Part shown: positions 16,910-39,262 of the stretch, piece after piece
How positions within the stretch are numbered: position 1 is the stretch's first letter
Layout of the letters: the number at the start of each line of letters is the position of its first letter
Assembly (NCBI RefSeq): GCF_021917145.1
Contig: NC_061061.1
Location: 13,952,908 to 14,016,907 of the forward strand
Direction: 5' to 3'
DNA length: 64,000 nucleotides
Source: Hypomesus transpacificus
Lineage: Eukaryota > Chordata > Actinopteri > Osmeriformes > Osmeridae
Program-made: the position numbers and the translations under genes
Notes under the pieces: model-generated
Told to the model about the DNA's origin: nothing
Seen by the model: only the letters and a program-made list of their open reading frames with translations
Databases searched by the model: none

Positions 16910-18080
16910 CCTCTCAGGAAATATACAGAAAGAAACCCGCTGACTGACAATGTACTGTCAAGACCTCGCCAATTCTCCCCCCCAAAAGTAGCCTACGAGA
17001 TTTCTTGACGCTGTAGGGTGCTGCTCAAGGTTTTCAATAAGAACAAGCACAAATGGTAAAACTCAGTATTCCGCACTTTCAAAGCGTAAATGAAACGTTT
17101 GCGTCCAAAAGACAAAAATGATCAAATAATCTTCACTGACAGAATTGAAATCACCGTATTTTTTCCGAATCGTTGAACTAACAAGACGCCAGCACAATCG
17201 GATACATTCAAATTGTTTGTTAGAAATTGTTAATTCAAATGTGAGGAATGCGAGACGAACTCCCTTGCTCGTTTACTGTTCTGTACTAAATGTTCAGAAT
17301 AGTTTCCATGTGACCCCGTTGATGGCCACTCCCCCTTGACTGGCCGCTTGAGGCAGTTTAACCCAGTGACACACTTTTACAGACCAGAGGTGGAGTCAAT
17401 TCAATGTGAACGTAATAGGCTGCCTGTCACGTTGCAGGCCACAATGTTCAACCAATGAGTATGCACTGTGTATGTGTATGTATTAAGTCACTTAATGATT
17501 AACTCTCTGTCTCTCTCATATACATATCTGATATAAGCACATATGTACATTTGCTTGAAACAGACCTATACTATGAAACACTTTATAATCAGTTAAGGCT
17601 TTTAAGGCAAATATACCACAGAATTTGTACTTTTTTTTATTGTAAACCTAGACCTTCTGCTGTAGTGTAGAAGTACACTTCAGGTGAAAGTTTGTCGAGC
17701 TCAAATGTCAGATGTATCTGACAAATGAAAGGCTCTTAAGTGTCCTAAGAGTTCAAGCAGACTAAACAGCATGTCATGTCTTTTTTATGATGAAGATCAT
17801 GAGTTTAGAGGAGGCTGAAATTGATTTGACAAAGTTATGCTTTTGGGATGACCAATTAAGAATCCATGTTCCATTAGTACAGAAAACGCACCTTTGCAAT
17901 CAGGAAGAAAAAAAAAATAGATGAAGAATAAAAAGTCCTATTGCAGGCTTTTTAGACCAAATTCATAGTTGGTGGCATTTAAAAAAATGTAAAGCTCAAA
18001 AGTATTTTTAGGAACAAATGCCACAGTAGGTGCTATTTTTTTGTTGTTGAAATAAATGTTGATACAAGACATATTTTCCT
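16910..18080. other. Intergenic region between nr1d2 start and ube2e1 end
   Basis: Contains the nr1d2 5' UTR and promoter, whose exact start I cannot place, and ends at the ube2e1 polyadenylation signals. No TATA box near the nr1d2 ATG was convincing. No coding sequence or mobile element is seen. Confidence 0.5.
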
Positions 18081-18084
18081 TATA

Positions 18085-18102
18085 TTTATTTTCATATTTA
18101 TT
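18085..18102 (-). other. ube2e1: Two AATAAA polyadenylation signals of ube2e1
   Basis: Minus strand AATAAA at 18102-18097 and again at 18090-18085, about 70-85 bases beyond the ube2e1 stop codon. The 3' UTR would be very short. Confidence 0.6.
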
Positions 18103-18170
18103 GAGATAACTTAATCATGAGTCAAAAAACAAAACAAAAATACACACACACACTGTTTGTCTCTGTGGGC

Positions 18171-19905
<1,735 letters not shown>

Positions 19906-21090
19906 ACCACACTGACCAAGAGATGAGCAGGTACCTACAGGGTGTGGAAAAACAGTGGGGACATAAATGGGGAACTAAAACGATTAGCTAGGTTGGATTG
20001 CCACGATAAAGTACACGCCATGCCTAATATATAAAGCGTAAAAAGCAATCAGTTAACAAATAGCCACTCTGTGCATACCTTTATCCAAAATGTTAAAACA
20101 AACAGCTGTAAGGTTTGCTGAAATTTCTAACAAAGACTGGCAATGCTGGTTCAAAACCAGTTTAGGCCTACAGATTTCCTGTTTTGGTGACACCATTGAA
20201 AATGTTACCAAGAAGCTAGTGGAAGTGGATTTCAGATAGTCCAACAAATGTAGCTGATTTGTTACACAAAAGCGTATTGTAAGAGGCCGTACAGTACATT
20301 AGGAATCATTAACGTATCTGAAGCTAAAATTGCATGATAAAAGACTGCTAAGCTGTTATAACTGCTAAACTGGAGAAACATTAATTTAGTAGTAAAAAAC
20401 AGACACATTATTGCGCCTAAGAAAACATGTTGTTGTCCTTGTTATTGGAAGTCTGCTCAGCATGTGCAAGTTTGGCCGCTGGACTGTTTTCATGGATAAT
20501 AATATTTAGTTCAAATGGATATCATGCAAGCTATGAACAGGTGAAGGGATTGAGATGTTTCCACATATAGTCCAAATCTAAGAGATGGTGGCGACATGTC
20601 ACTAACGCTAACTGGTGTCTTGTGTTAGCTCATATCAGGTTCAGCCAGCTAGTAGCAAGTTAGCCCAACCTCAAATATTGGTTTTCACTTTAGTACTACT
20701 GTAGTATTACTACTAGTTGGCTAGCTATTTAAATTACTTAGTCGACAGTTCGATTAAATTATAAACCTTTCAAGAATGACACAGTGTGACCATTCAAACC
20801 TGTCAAGGTATACGGCTAGTTAAGGATAACTAACCCTTAACATATCGTTATCTAACGTTAGCAACCTAAACTCGCTGTTGATGTCATTATTTAGCCAACT
20901 GGCTAGCAAGCTAGAGCTAGAGGCGAGCTAGCCTTTTTAGCTTACTAGTACTAGTAAAGCCGGCCAGTGACTCAAGTAGACCGTCTTTGATCCATTGCTT
21001 TTTCCATCAAACGATTTTCCCAATTTTTAACAGACACTTTATAACATTTATATTTATACCGACAGTGACAGTCTAATTTGTGTAACTTAC

Positions 21091-21180
21091 CCCTTTTGGA
21101 TTATGGTCTGTATAGTCAACCCCTTCTGCCTAGATTCGTGCCTAGCCAAACGGCGGAAGTAATCGAGCAATGGAATCGCA
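21091..21180 (-). promoter_or_regulatory. ube2e1: Noncoding first exon and promoter area of ube2e1
   Basis: A strong donor on the minus strand (CAAAAGGG then GTAAGT) ends an upstream exon at 21091. It would splice to the acceptor before 19934. The sequence beyond it (to about 21250) is comparatively CpG-rich, as expected of a housekeeping promoter. The 5' limit given is approximate. On the plus strand a GACATG|GTAAGT donor-like site at about 21311-21320 may mark a divergent transcript. Confidence 0.5.
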
Positions 21181-21681
21181 ATGGAATCATGTCTCGCGCC
21201 GAGCAAGTGATGGAACACACACAGTCGGGGGAAAACGGGCTAGATTTGACAAACTGTTTCAAGCAATCCGCGATATAAATTGCCATCATTTGAATCAAGA
21301 AACTTTGTGACATGGTAAGTTCTAAAGCTCTGGCTTTTGTTTTGCCGAGGCTCACACACGCGGTCTGTAGCCTATTTGTAATATAAGGAATTCACTCTAA
21401 AAAAGAAAGTTCTGAACACATAATTGAGATATCCACGTGCATTCGTTGTAAATGAAAATACATGAAAAAGGTCCTAACTTTAGATACTAAATTATAAAAT
21501 GCCTATGCATCTGATACATGGTGTAATGGCAGATCAAAGTGTGCATATTGATGTGAGATGAGGAAGTGGCTTGTAATGATTCCGCATATAATCGGATGTA
21601 AAATATGTTTACTGTCAAACAGAAACCAGATAACTCAGTAATGGAAGAAGTGAGCAGAATCACAAGCCGACCACAGTGTGT

Positions 21682-21687
21682 TTTATT
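21682..21687 (-). other. ube2e2: AATAAA polyadenylation signal of ube2e2
   Basis: Minus strand AATAAA about 630 bases after the ube2e2 stop codon. It leaves about 0.5 kb between the end of ube2e2 and the ube2e1 first exon. Confidence 0.5.
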
Positions 21688-22313
21688 GGGTGCTTCAGTA
21701 ATACAAGTGCACAACAAACCACCCTTTCATTACAGAGGTGGCGGGTAGCCAGTAAATATACAAGTCCTGCCTCTTTCACAGGTCGACCTATACTTTTGGG
21801 GTCTGCCTCAAAAGCCTTTGAAAAAATACATACAGTACAAACAAAACCAGAGGGAGTTGAAGAGCATGACATTTCTTTTGATGCAAATCACCCTCCTTTT
21901 CCATGCACATAACATTGATGACTGAAATATGTAAAAAACAAACAAAAAAAAACACAAAAAAAGTTATGTAAAAGCATATACATTGTTCCTGTAGCCACTA
22001 AGAAAACAAGGATACATATTGTATAGTTGAAGGACAATGAATGTTTAATACAATAATTCCAACTTTCAGATATTGGAAAATAAAAATCCCAATCTACTCT
22101 TTGTATAAAAAAAGCTTTCAAGTCAACAAGGAACAAAGAACAGTTCTTTACACAGAAAATGAAGATAAAGGTTGAGGAAGTGAAGGGGAGGAGAAGGATA
22201 GGTATAGTGTTGCACTTAATGAGTGTGCTTTAACAGACTGGGGAGAGAGAGGTAGAGAGAAGTACAGTGAGGAAGGGTTAGGAGTGGTAGAGGGAATGTC
22301 ATCGTTAGGGGAT

Positions 22314-29275
<6,962 letters not shown>

Positions 29276-31083
29276 CTTGGCCCTGGGATTAGACACACAA
29301 CTGTGTGATGAGTTACTATCCTTGACACAGTGATGTAAGTACAAGTATCAAAGTACAGCACAAAACTCACAAGCTGACAATACGGGCCATGTGTGTAGAT
29401 TTGCCACATTGTGTGCTATGGTATATTTATTACAAAGCAATACATCAAATAAGACAAATCGATTAATAATGTAGAGCCCAAAACACCAACTGCTCCATTT
29501 AACTTCTTAAAGATGTGGCCCTCACATTGCCTTGATTGGTAGTGCGCACTTATTAATTTGGTAATCTTGATTTGAGAAACGGTTTCCCAGTATTTAAATG
29601 ATTTCTTCATCACATTAATCATTTTCATTGAGGTTAAAGCGGCATCTTAATTGCCTAAATGAATTGGACCCACACTATAAACTATAATGCCCACATATAA
29701 TGCCTGCCACCTTGTATTAAGATGAGGGATGGACACAACTTAATAAATTAAATACGGTTAATTATATGCAAAGGGCCTGTTTCACAAGATAATTGTACTT
29801 TCTTTGATAAACTATAGATGATTGGGTTGAAAACGATACGACTTTTACCAAGTCTGTCCAGTCACTGCTAATTCAACTGAATCACTAGCCTCAGGAGAGT
29901 GTTCACACCAAACTGACCATGTCCCTCCAAAATACAAAATGTATTTTAAATTGAACCGAATAGGATGCAACTGGACATGACAATCTTGGTCGTTAAAAGT
30001 AAAACAACTGATATCGGGTCAAAATATGTTTGTGTAGCCTACATATTAGTTAGACACCAACATTAGCCTCAATTAAGATTAGCAAGAGAGGTGAGATGGC
30101 AACAGTCAACAATGTCAAATGTTAATGTGATACAATGAACTTATAAGAATCGACTGTTTGATGGCTCAAATCAAAGGGACACTTCAAAGTAGCTGTCACA
30201 AAATCTAGCAAGATGGAGGAAGGAGCGTTTGAGCTCAGACAGCGCACAATAAACAAATTGTGCAACTCCCTGAGTAGGCTATGTATCAGGCTGCGGTATG
30301 TTTATCTTATGGAGATAAACGCGTTTGAAGAAACGGTATAGTGACTTGAAAAGGTGCATGATATCAACAACTGCTCCGTCTTTTCCGGTGGCGTTCCACG
30401 ATAAGGACATCATTGTTAAAATGTATCCACTTTACTCAGTCAAATGTATCGTTTTGCAAACACTTTTGTGTCCTCTAGCAACGCCGTGGGAATAATATCC
30501 ATTCTGACATTATACAATAACGTTTAACGCATCCAACATGCGCATATTAGCCTACCCTGTGGGCCTCTTGTACAGTGGGTTAATTTGAAAAAATATATCA
30601 CTTTAATGTTTGTTGATGCTTCTATATGTCACAACATTCTAAAACCGTCTCCCATTTGGAGTAAAACACAAAATAGGTTATGCCCCTTTCTCAAATGTCG
30701 CTGTCAAGACCATTGTATAGCACACATCATTAGCTGCCAGTGTAAGGAAAAGTAGCACCCGCTGTGATATTCCCTGCTAAGGGAAATTTAAATAGAAAGG
30801 CCTCGCAAACTCGCAAAAATACCAGTGACCATTTAGCAGGAATCTTCCTAAACGCAACAAGAGCTCACCAAGCTCGTCGAAGCAAGGGCCAAAAGAAGGG
30901 CTTGGAAATGTCTGAATAGACTACCCAACATTCTGGAGTGTCCACAATAAGCTTTGAGCACAGCGTCGGCACAAAGGGAGGCACGTCCCACACATCCCCC
31001 TCATTGGAAAACCCTACTTTCGTGGGACATTTACTTACTTTCTGTATATACAAGGGACAGTTAAATACGTAGGAAACGTTTAC

Positions 31084-31290
31084 CTGGCAGCTGGCCGTCG
31101 ATGCTGTATTCTCTTTAATAATTCCAGTTGAGAAATATATCCACACACGGCCGTCTACTCGCGCTCGTGTCCTTGCTATTTAACTGAAGGTAGCAACAGA
31201 AAAGCGATTACAGAAAACTGAGGCAGCCGGACCGGACCGCCTCCATGCGCGCTCCCAGATTGCTCGCGCGCTGCTCGTGCACAAGTGTCA
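31084..31290 (-). promoter_or_regulatory. ube2e2: Noncoding first exon and CpG-rich promoter of ube2e2
   Basis: A minus-strand donor (CTGCCAG then GTAAAC) ends an exon at 31084 that would splice to the acceptor before 29282. The sequence above it (31140-31280) is unusually rich in CG and GCGC for this window, as expected of a CpG-island promoter. The 5' limit is approximate. Confidence 0.5.
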
Positions 31291-32929
31291 TAATCTTTGA
31301 GATGGAAAAATGTAGACTGTTAGAAGTTATAATTTTTTCGATCAAAATTAACGTAGCCAGACTGGGATCAGTCTGAAGAGATATTTTAAATAATACATCG
31401 AATCTACAGGATACAAACAATCTTAAAACAACGATGTGTGTTATTGTTTTCTTTTAGTTTTGTTTAGTTTGGTGATGATGATGCAGTTTGTTTTATTTGA
31501 AAGTTGTTTTATTACAAAGTCAAAGCAGAGTTTTATGTCGTCACATAGTGATGTAGCATATTATAAATGGATTGTGAAACCAAACTAACAAACATCTAAC
31601 AAAAACGTTTTCTAAATTTGTTTTCAAGGGTCAAGACAGTCTGTGCTAATATAAATAGCAACAAATTAAGCAAGTAAATTGTAGTACCTGGTTAGTTAAC
31701 AAAGCAATTAACAATTGTAGACTACTCACTTGTAATGAGGACACAAGTTTTCTGATGGACAAACAACAAATCACATTGTTGCTTCCATGATTTCTTCACA
31801 CTCCTTCCTCTATAAATGCTCATAGATCTGGATCCTCATTCTTAGGCATGCCTTTTGGATTACCCTTCTCGGCCTTTAGGGCAACATAACAATAGGCCTC
31901 TTGCCAATGAGGGGGCCGATAGCGACCTACTTGGCCAGCATCTGAATAGAGAAGGCTGCGGTGCGAGTCCTGCCCTGACAGGAGCCAAGGTCACGTCTGC
32001 ACTGTGTAAAGGGGCTTTGTGATGGAAATGCAGGGTGTAAAGTTTAAACCACAGAACAATCTGAAACCTGGTCTTCCATGTTCCCCAGCCTCTCCACACC
32101 AGATCCAAAGGACTAAGCATGCCAAAAGTCTCCTATGGCAGTGCCCTGTTATTGGCCTTTTCTTTGGGTTGGCAAGAGCTTTTTGTGTGGAGTGTGGTGA
32201 GTCGAGTGACGTTAGATTCAAACAACTTTACACAGATGTGCTGCTTGGAAGTAAAGCAATGCAATTACATCCATCTGTTGACTTAGTCACCTAGAAGTCT
32301 ACCAAATCTGTTGAACAAATGTGAAAGTGAATCAAAACATGTAAGTTAAATGGGTACCTCCATTGTGTTATGGCTTTTGGGCAAGGCCAGCAGTAGCACT
32401 GTAAATATTTTTGTTATATCTATTAGCAAGTGATTTTATAATGGTGGGTTATCTGTATTTATTTATTCCAATTCCCATTGCTGAGGTCTCATCGCAAATA
32501 CCCTCAAGTATGCCAAAAATGTGCAATGTTCAGTTGTTGATGGAACGGTGCATCTATGTCCTTAATGGATATGACATAAATACATAGAATTGGTAGCATC
32601 TCTTCAACATCTCACTAATTGCTTTCTTTAGCTTCATATTAAATTCAGACTCATCAAGCACACAGTTCTGTGTTAATTCCAACATACTAGAATACAATTG
32701 TATGTATGCTAGAATAGTATTTAATCTGTGAAATATCAAGGCTGGAAACTATATATGTATCCAGGCCTAATATATTTTTTTTCACACTGCCAAATAGAAT
32801 TGGATTGTAAAGGTTTTTACAATTAGAGTTATTTTTCCACTATGTAGATGTATAGAAAGACACAAATGTATTGAAAGACAGCTATTGTATAATTCTGTTT
32901 ACTGGTAACATGAAACAAGTTTTGCGGTA
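31291..32929. other. Intergenic region upstream of ube2e2
   Basis: No gene supported. A GC-richer patch at about 31850-32230 has open frames on both strands but no recognisable domain or splice context. The rest is AT-rich. Confidence 0.45.
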
Positions 32930-33128
32930 CATTTACATTTACATTTAGTCATTTAGCAGACGCTCTTATCCAGAGCGACTTACAGTAAGTACAGGGACAT
33001 TCCCCCCGAGGCAAGTAGGGTGAAGTGCCTTGCCCAAGGACACAATGTCATTTGGCACGGTGGGGAATCGATCCGGCAACCTTCTGATTAATAACCCGAC
33101 TCCCTCACCGCTCAGCCATCTGACTCCC
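32930..33128 (-). mobile_element. tRNA-derived SINE, full-length, minus orientation
   Basis: Read on the minus strand it starts GGGAGTCAGATGGCTGAGCG (box A region), has a box B-like GATCGATTCC, then TTGTGTCCTTGGGCAAGGCA, the tail CTCTGGATAAGAGCGTCTGC, and ends in ATGTAAATGT repeats. About 200 bp. Sister copies lie at 59842-60034 and 62202-62390. The tail is the L2-type tail of salmonid HpaI-like SINEs. Confidence 0.9.
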
Positions 33129-33679
33129 ATATGGTATGAGTGTACATCCTTTTAAGGGACTCTCAAAAGCTCTAGGCCACTCTAAATTGAAAGGTAGGAT
33201 TGCTTAATGATGACAATTCAAATCCCTTTATTAATGTGGAAGGAAATTCCCCAAATAAGACATCTGTCAACTATAACTGTTACAAACGTGTTATGTTTTA
33301 AACTGTATTGTAATCCCTAAACTCAAGGATTCACTTTACTTTAATCACAATTTTTTTTTAAATTTTTTCTGACAAGACATACACAGCATGGTCATTGCGC
33401 CTTGAGCTTTATCCCCAGTAAGTGCATATTTATCCTTTTTGTAGAACACAAGGTGGGGCTATGAGACCTGCTGTGTGAATCATTTGCAACCCTCTATTTC
33501 CTCCCTCTCATGTCTGTATAGTTCACTTTCAAATGTCTGTGTTTTTGGATGCCACTGTGACTGTTTGAAGTGAAAAGGTCTGCAACCTGTCAGTTTCTCT
33601 TCCATATAGGAAGGCTGGGAGATATTATGACATTGGAGGAATGGGTATGATCCCAGGTCACATCGTCAGTCCTTTACGG

Positions 33680-33968
33680 CAGGGGTTCTGCCGTAGGGAA
33701 CCCCTAGGGGTCCGCGAACCATAGTCAGGGGGTCCTCTAAATAATTTGCCATACATCCTAACATTGTAAAATAAATTGTAAAATTCACGTATCATCAAAA
33801 GTTTAAACATAATAATCTACAGATGGGGACCATTTGCACCTATAAAACAAGCACATTTTGTCAATTTAAGAACACAAAGGGTACGCTGAATGGATGTTTA
33901 TGGGGGGTCCTTGGAAAATGTTCAGCCCTGTAAGGGGTCCCTGGCCCCAAAAAGTTTGAGAACCCCTG
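33680..33968. mobile_element. Nonautonomous hAT transposon (MITE) with perfect 8-bp target duplication
   Basis: The 289-bp element begins CAGGGGTTCT and ends AGAACCCCTG (perfect 10-bp terminal inverted repeats). It is flanked on both sides by CTTTACGG (33672-33679 and 33969-33976), an exact 8-bp target site duplication. The right end read inward (CAGGGGTTCTCAAACTTTTT) is typical of hAT/Charlie ends. There is no transposase frame, so it moved with help from another element. Confidence 0.92.
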
Positions 33969-33976
33969 CTTTACGG

Positions 33977-36900
33977 CATATCTTGATCCTCTGAACCCTT
34001 ACATGGTCTTTTTTACCACATTTAATTTGAGCACAAGACATGTCCACAGAGTGTGCCATGACATTTTCATCAAGTTAGAGTATTAACATAAACATGTTTA
34101 TTATTCGTGTGTAGGAACTTGAGTACTAGCGGTATTAATAATTAATCAGTTATAACCGCACAAAGTCACTGAAGCATTGGATCAATGGACTTAACCAGTT
34201 GTCTCTACAGTTGCAATAGGGTGAAGGAATTACCTTTGTTTTGTGTAGTACTTAGTTGCCCTTTCGGCTAAATAAAATACAATAAAATGTTAAAGGGAAT
34301 AAACACATTTAACAGCAGGTGAAATAATGGCAGCAAAGATGATTGATTGGGGCACTGTAAAGTAAATGATTTATAAATTACTTCCAAGGTAGATGTTGTT
34401 ACAAAAAGACAGACAAAAAAACCACAAGCCACTTACTTACAAGTAACAGAGACGTGATTTGTAAAAATGTATTATTTTAACTTCATTTCTTGAATCTCCG
34501 GTATAAACATTATGATAAATGAAACTATTTGGTATTTTTTAATCTGGAATGCCCTTATTACATGGTGTCATAAAAATCTAAGCTTTATATTCTCTGAATT
34601 TCTTATCTGGTGTGACATGAAGCATATCTAATCATAGAAAACAAATGTAATTTAGTTAGTGTTATCTTACCATGCAAAGAATGGAGATAACTCTTGTCAT
34701 TATAGTTTTGTGTCCGTATTTGTGTATATTGTGGCAAACAACTTTATTTTCAACTCAAAACTAAGAAGCTAATTTGTTCAGACTGTGGATTGCATTACAC
34801 TTCTCTCACTACATTATACAATGTCTTCTGCCATTCACTTTTATTGGCAGTTATTAGAAAGAACAGAATTAACTGTATGCAGTTCAACAGCTTGCCTGCA
34901 GATGACAGCAGTGTAATTTCTGTGTAACTTTCTGTGTAAAAATATAGAAATGCAAAGCTATTTCCTTTTAAATAGTTACTTAATGCCGGTATTTTATGTT
35001 TCTTGACATACACTAATGTTATAATTGTTTTCTATAGTTTACAGTTTATTCTAATTGAGCATTTCATAACAATAACAACAAAAATATTTCCCTTCTCTAC
35101 TGTAGTAAGAGCTCATACACGTTGCTTGAACATTATGTTTTTGCTCTGCCCCTCAGCCTTACTCTTACTCAGTGACAAGAGAGGCATCTCTTGTGGAGCG
35201 GTCCCCAAGAAATAAGATGACAATCAGCAGATCTGTAGTTTGTGAAAAATGGTTTGAATCAAAGTTGGGCAGTATGTCAGTCTCATACAATTCCAATAAT
35301 GTTTCAGTGCTTTGAACTGCTGAGAAAAGAAATTCAAACCTGACCAAAGCAGTTCTGTCTAACTAAAAATGTCCACTAAAAGAAGGAATTGGCTATGCTG
35401 ACTTTAAAAACTGTGAGATATCATGTTTGCTTTTAATTGTAGATCGTTTTTAACAGCATCAGAAATGTAATGCTATCACAATCATCTTATCTTGGTGTCT
35501 CATGTTGAGTTTAAAGGCAGGTTTTTACTTTGTTGGTGCATTGTTGTGACTGTTACAGCAGACCTGCATTACATCCTCTATAAAGGACATCTCATTGGTG
35601 GAGGGAGGGAGAGGTCCTTTTGGGAGGTAAGGGTAGGAAATTAAGTTAGAGAGACGTGAGTGAATTCTATTATGTGAAGAGAGCAGCAGCTGGTGGAGGG
35701 AGCTGCCTGTTTTGCTCCCAGACAGGATTGGGAAAAGACCCCTCTGCTCTCTGGCTCTCTCCACTTGATGACCAGAGAAAAAAGGTTGCCAGGGGAGAAT
35801 ACACAGACCATCCACAATATCAGAGAAACTGGCTCCAATAATGTCATTATCGCTTTTATTTGATGTGAAATACATTGTAATCCTCAGGGTAAAATAAATG
35901 GTGTAAAGGGGACAATGTTTGGGGAGAGAGAGAGAGCGAAAGAGAGAGAGAGAGTGACGTGCAGTGGTCCAAACCCCCACATACACATATACACACAGTC
36001 GTATCCACAGGTTAAAAACACACAAGCAGACACATACAGAAAGACAGTTGCACACAAATTATTATTATCTTCTCAAGCTCTCTCGGTTGGCTCATATTCA
36101 AAATAATGTGCTCTAAGTGAAAACCTGCTTCATTCCGACATTCAATTTAGCAGATTGTGTTTGTTTTTGGGGACAGACAGATAAGGCTTTTGAGGAGATA
36201 AACTGGATGATAACTTGCATCCACAGCGCTTTTTTCCTCAAAACCAAATTGAAGTGAGAAGCTCTGAGGAATTTTAAAAGACGCATTTATCTGTCCCCCC
36301 AAAAAACCTAAATGCAATGAATAATGTATGCACAGGGTACTCTTTCTGGCTGTCCTTGGGGACAGATGTCTTGGAGCGGAGAGCATCCAGGTCGCATACA
36401 TAAGGTACTCCATGTACTCACACTCGGCCATCCATCAGTGTGTCATAGAAAGTTTACATAGGTGTTGATTCACTGGGCAAAAAAAACAAAACATTGCACT
36501 GTGAATTACCAATGCAGCTCTTTTGGTTATTTAATGTGAGGCATAAATAAGAGCAGTAAAACTGAGCTGTGAGCAATACCCATTACTGATAGTGATGCAT
36601 GGCTGAAAGGAATATAATGACTGTTTAGTAGAGGGTGAAGATGACTTTGTAACTTCCCAACTGCTTAAAATTATGCATTATTGTCTTATTAGCTTTATCC
36701 TATCTTTCAGGCTTTGAAGGAAAACTTCCATCTTGTAACCAAGCTGTGATTTTCATTTGACATGGTTGTAAAGATTATATAAAGCATGAAATAACTAGCA
36801 TAAAAACAAAAACATTTCAAATTTCCTTTGTTCTTTTATTTTACGTGTGGAAACTGGTCTTTCTTTATTTCAAAGGCATTCATTTCCTCTAACAGGCTTT

Positions 36901-39003
36901 GAGTGGTATTGTTACATTCTAGTGTTTACATTTGCATTATTAAATTCATGTTAGTTCTGTTCAAAGCTTTGCTTTGACTACTAGGCTGATAGTACAGTAT
37001 GGATTTATTTTCTACGTTTTTGGTGAGGTCAAGAACCTACAGGAACTTATAAATTTTTAAGTGGCTGAAACAACATCAGATAATCGAGGATATTATTTAA
37101 CAGCTCTCCTACTTCCTGGTTTTCCCATATTTCTTCATTCTAAAAATAATAAAACAACTTTTGCCTGTGGCTGAGTCTACGTCTCTCTCTTATTTAAGAT
37201 ATGCTTTATCTGTCACATTGATTTGGATAGGTGGATGGATGACAAGGATTTAAAACCGAATTAATACTGCTGTTGCACGCCAATGGGGTTTCTACCAAAT
37301 CTTTGTAAAGAATATTTTGTTGATCTAATTACTGTTCACAGCTATTAGATCCTGTTATGTCTTGATACTCAAACTTTGAATTGGAATTGAAGGTAAATAG
37401 GGTACTAAAGGGTTCACATGTTTTGGTTCACTCACAAATAAGCATGGGCATTTTGTGTATGATCCATGTAAAAATCCCATTTGATTTGTTTAGTACTATA
37501 ATAACATGCTGATTTGATGTTAGATAATCCAATAAATCAAATAAAGGTCCAAAATACTGGTTTAGCCAACTCCCGAAGCCTGGTTTATTCTGGTCCTCAG
37601 AGATTCTGATCCCACCATCAAGATAGATCAGGTTGACAGCGAGGAACATTGATTATCTTTCCCAGAGGTTGTCTGTGAAATAATCTGTGCACTGAAGTCC
37701 TGCCGGGGCTTTCAGCAGATAATTGACCTCCACGCTTTCAAGGTTTCATGTTCTTTTAAAGACAGAGAGTTGTGTCTGTGGTATGAAGTCAGCAAATGAG
37801 ATGACTTTATTCAATGTATTGTTAGAATGTGATTTCTTTTGGAACTGGATTTGTTTTCTCATTCACTATGGATATAGATGTTTATTAGAAGCTTGTGTCG
37901 ACGACTGATAAAAAGGTATTAAATGTTATGATTTCCAATAAACGTTTCTATATTTTGTCTTGTCATTGTAGCTCATTGTAGGTTACATTGTAGGTTAACA
38001 AAAAATGTATGTCAAATCAGCATATTCTATTTCTTACAGTTCATTATTTGTTGTTGACCATAGGCCTCAAAGGCTTTACTTACTGTAATGCTTTCCAGGG
38101 CTTTATTTTTACTTATTAGCTCTTCTGTAGATGACTACAGCCAGTGGTTAAGTGCCTTACTTAAGGACAGCTACATTCACCCCACACAGGAGACACATTA
38201 GTGTTGATCTCTCTACCAAAGGAATGAGCCTCACCATCATGGCTAATGTACTGTGTATACTGTACACACAGCATTCTTCAGACCCCTAGAGCTTACAATG
38301 CTGACCATAAACTTAATGGTTTCCCACTGTAGGTTAAAATATGGGGTTAAACCAATAAACCTATGACAAATATTGTTTTTATAAATAATGATGTGAACGT
38401 ACCAGGTTATTTGCTACAACAAATAAATGAGATGTTATCAATGCCTTTAAACCCCAGAAACTGTGTGAAGAACTAAAAGCAGCATCATTCCTCTTCAGGA
38501 CAGCATTGTTATCGCTGTATAAGGGCAATGTAACGTCTTCCTGCACCTGCTTTATCTTCCGTTTCCCATCATTCAATGAGACAGCCAGGATAATTAAATA
38601 TTGATAGAGGAGCAGTAATTAATGATGAGTCTCTACGCAATATTATCTGCCCCCGATTCCATCCAGAGGGCTCTGCTGATTGGGTGAGAGGGTCATAGAG
38701 ACAAAACTCGTTTGTCAAGTCCTTTGACCTGGATCTTTGGTAAAGGGATAGAATCAGCTATCGATGGAACTGAACAAAATTCACTGCACTACCAGTCAGA
38801 AGCTGCTGAGACAATGATATGCTCTCAGCAGTTTTAGGAGGAATCAGACCGTGTATATAGATTGTTAACCAGTCCGTTAGACCAAATTGTTGTGCGTATA
38901 AGCAATTATGTGCTGTTGAATGCTGTAGATATTTGTCTTCATATCATGCAGTATTAAAAACAAGCATTCTTTTAAATAATGAATGTATGACTGTTTGACT
39001 TCA
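33977..39003. other. Gene-poor intergenic stretch
   Basis: AT-rich DNA without supportable exons. Open frames are scattered on both strands without splice context. It contains a GA microsatellite (35922-35955). A low-repeat patch near 38640-38760 could be conserved noncoding DNA. Confidence 0.45.
35922..35955. repeat. GA microsatellite
   Basis: Imperfect GAGA repeats with interruptions. Confidence 0.85.
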
Positions 39004-39262
39004 CAGCTGGGTGGCTGTGGCTCAGGGGGTGGAGAGGGTCATGCAGTAATGGCAAGGTTGGTGGTTTGATCCCCGACTCCTCCTGGCCATGTGTCCTTGA
39101 GAAAGACACTGAACCCCAAGATGCTCCTGATGAGCAGGGGCCCTGGCATGTCAGCTCTGCTACTGTCAGTGAGTGAATGGATGAATGAGAGGCAACTGTA
39201 AGCGCTTTGGGGGTACATCTTAGTGCCACTAAAACACGCAATGTAAATGCAGTCCATTTATC
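39004..39262 (+). mobile_element. tRNA-derived SINE of a second family
   Basis: The head GGTGGCTGTGGCTCAGGGGG (box A-like) and TGGTTTGATCCCC (box B-like) are followed by TGTCCTTGAGAAAGACACTG and GAACCCCAAGATGCTCCTGA. The 3' part has AGCGCTTTGGGG and ATGTAAATGCAGTCCATTTA. This arrangement is that of a SINE family common in teleosts and differs in body and tail from the 32.9/59.8/62.2 kb family. Confidence 0.8.
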
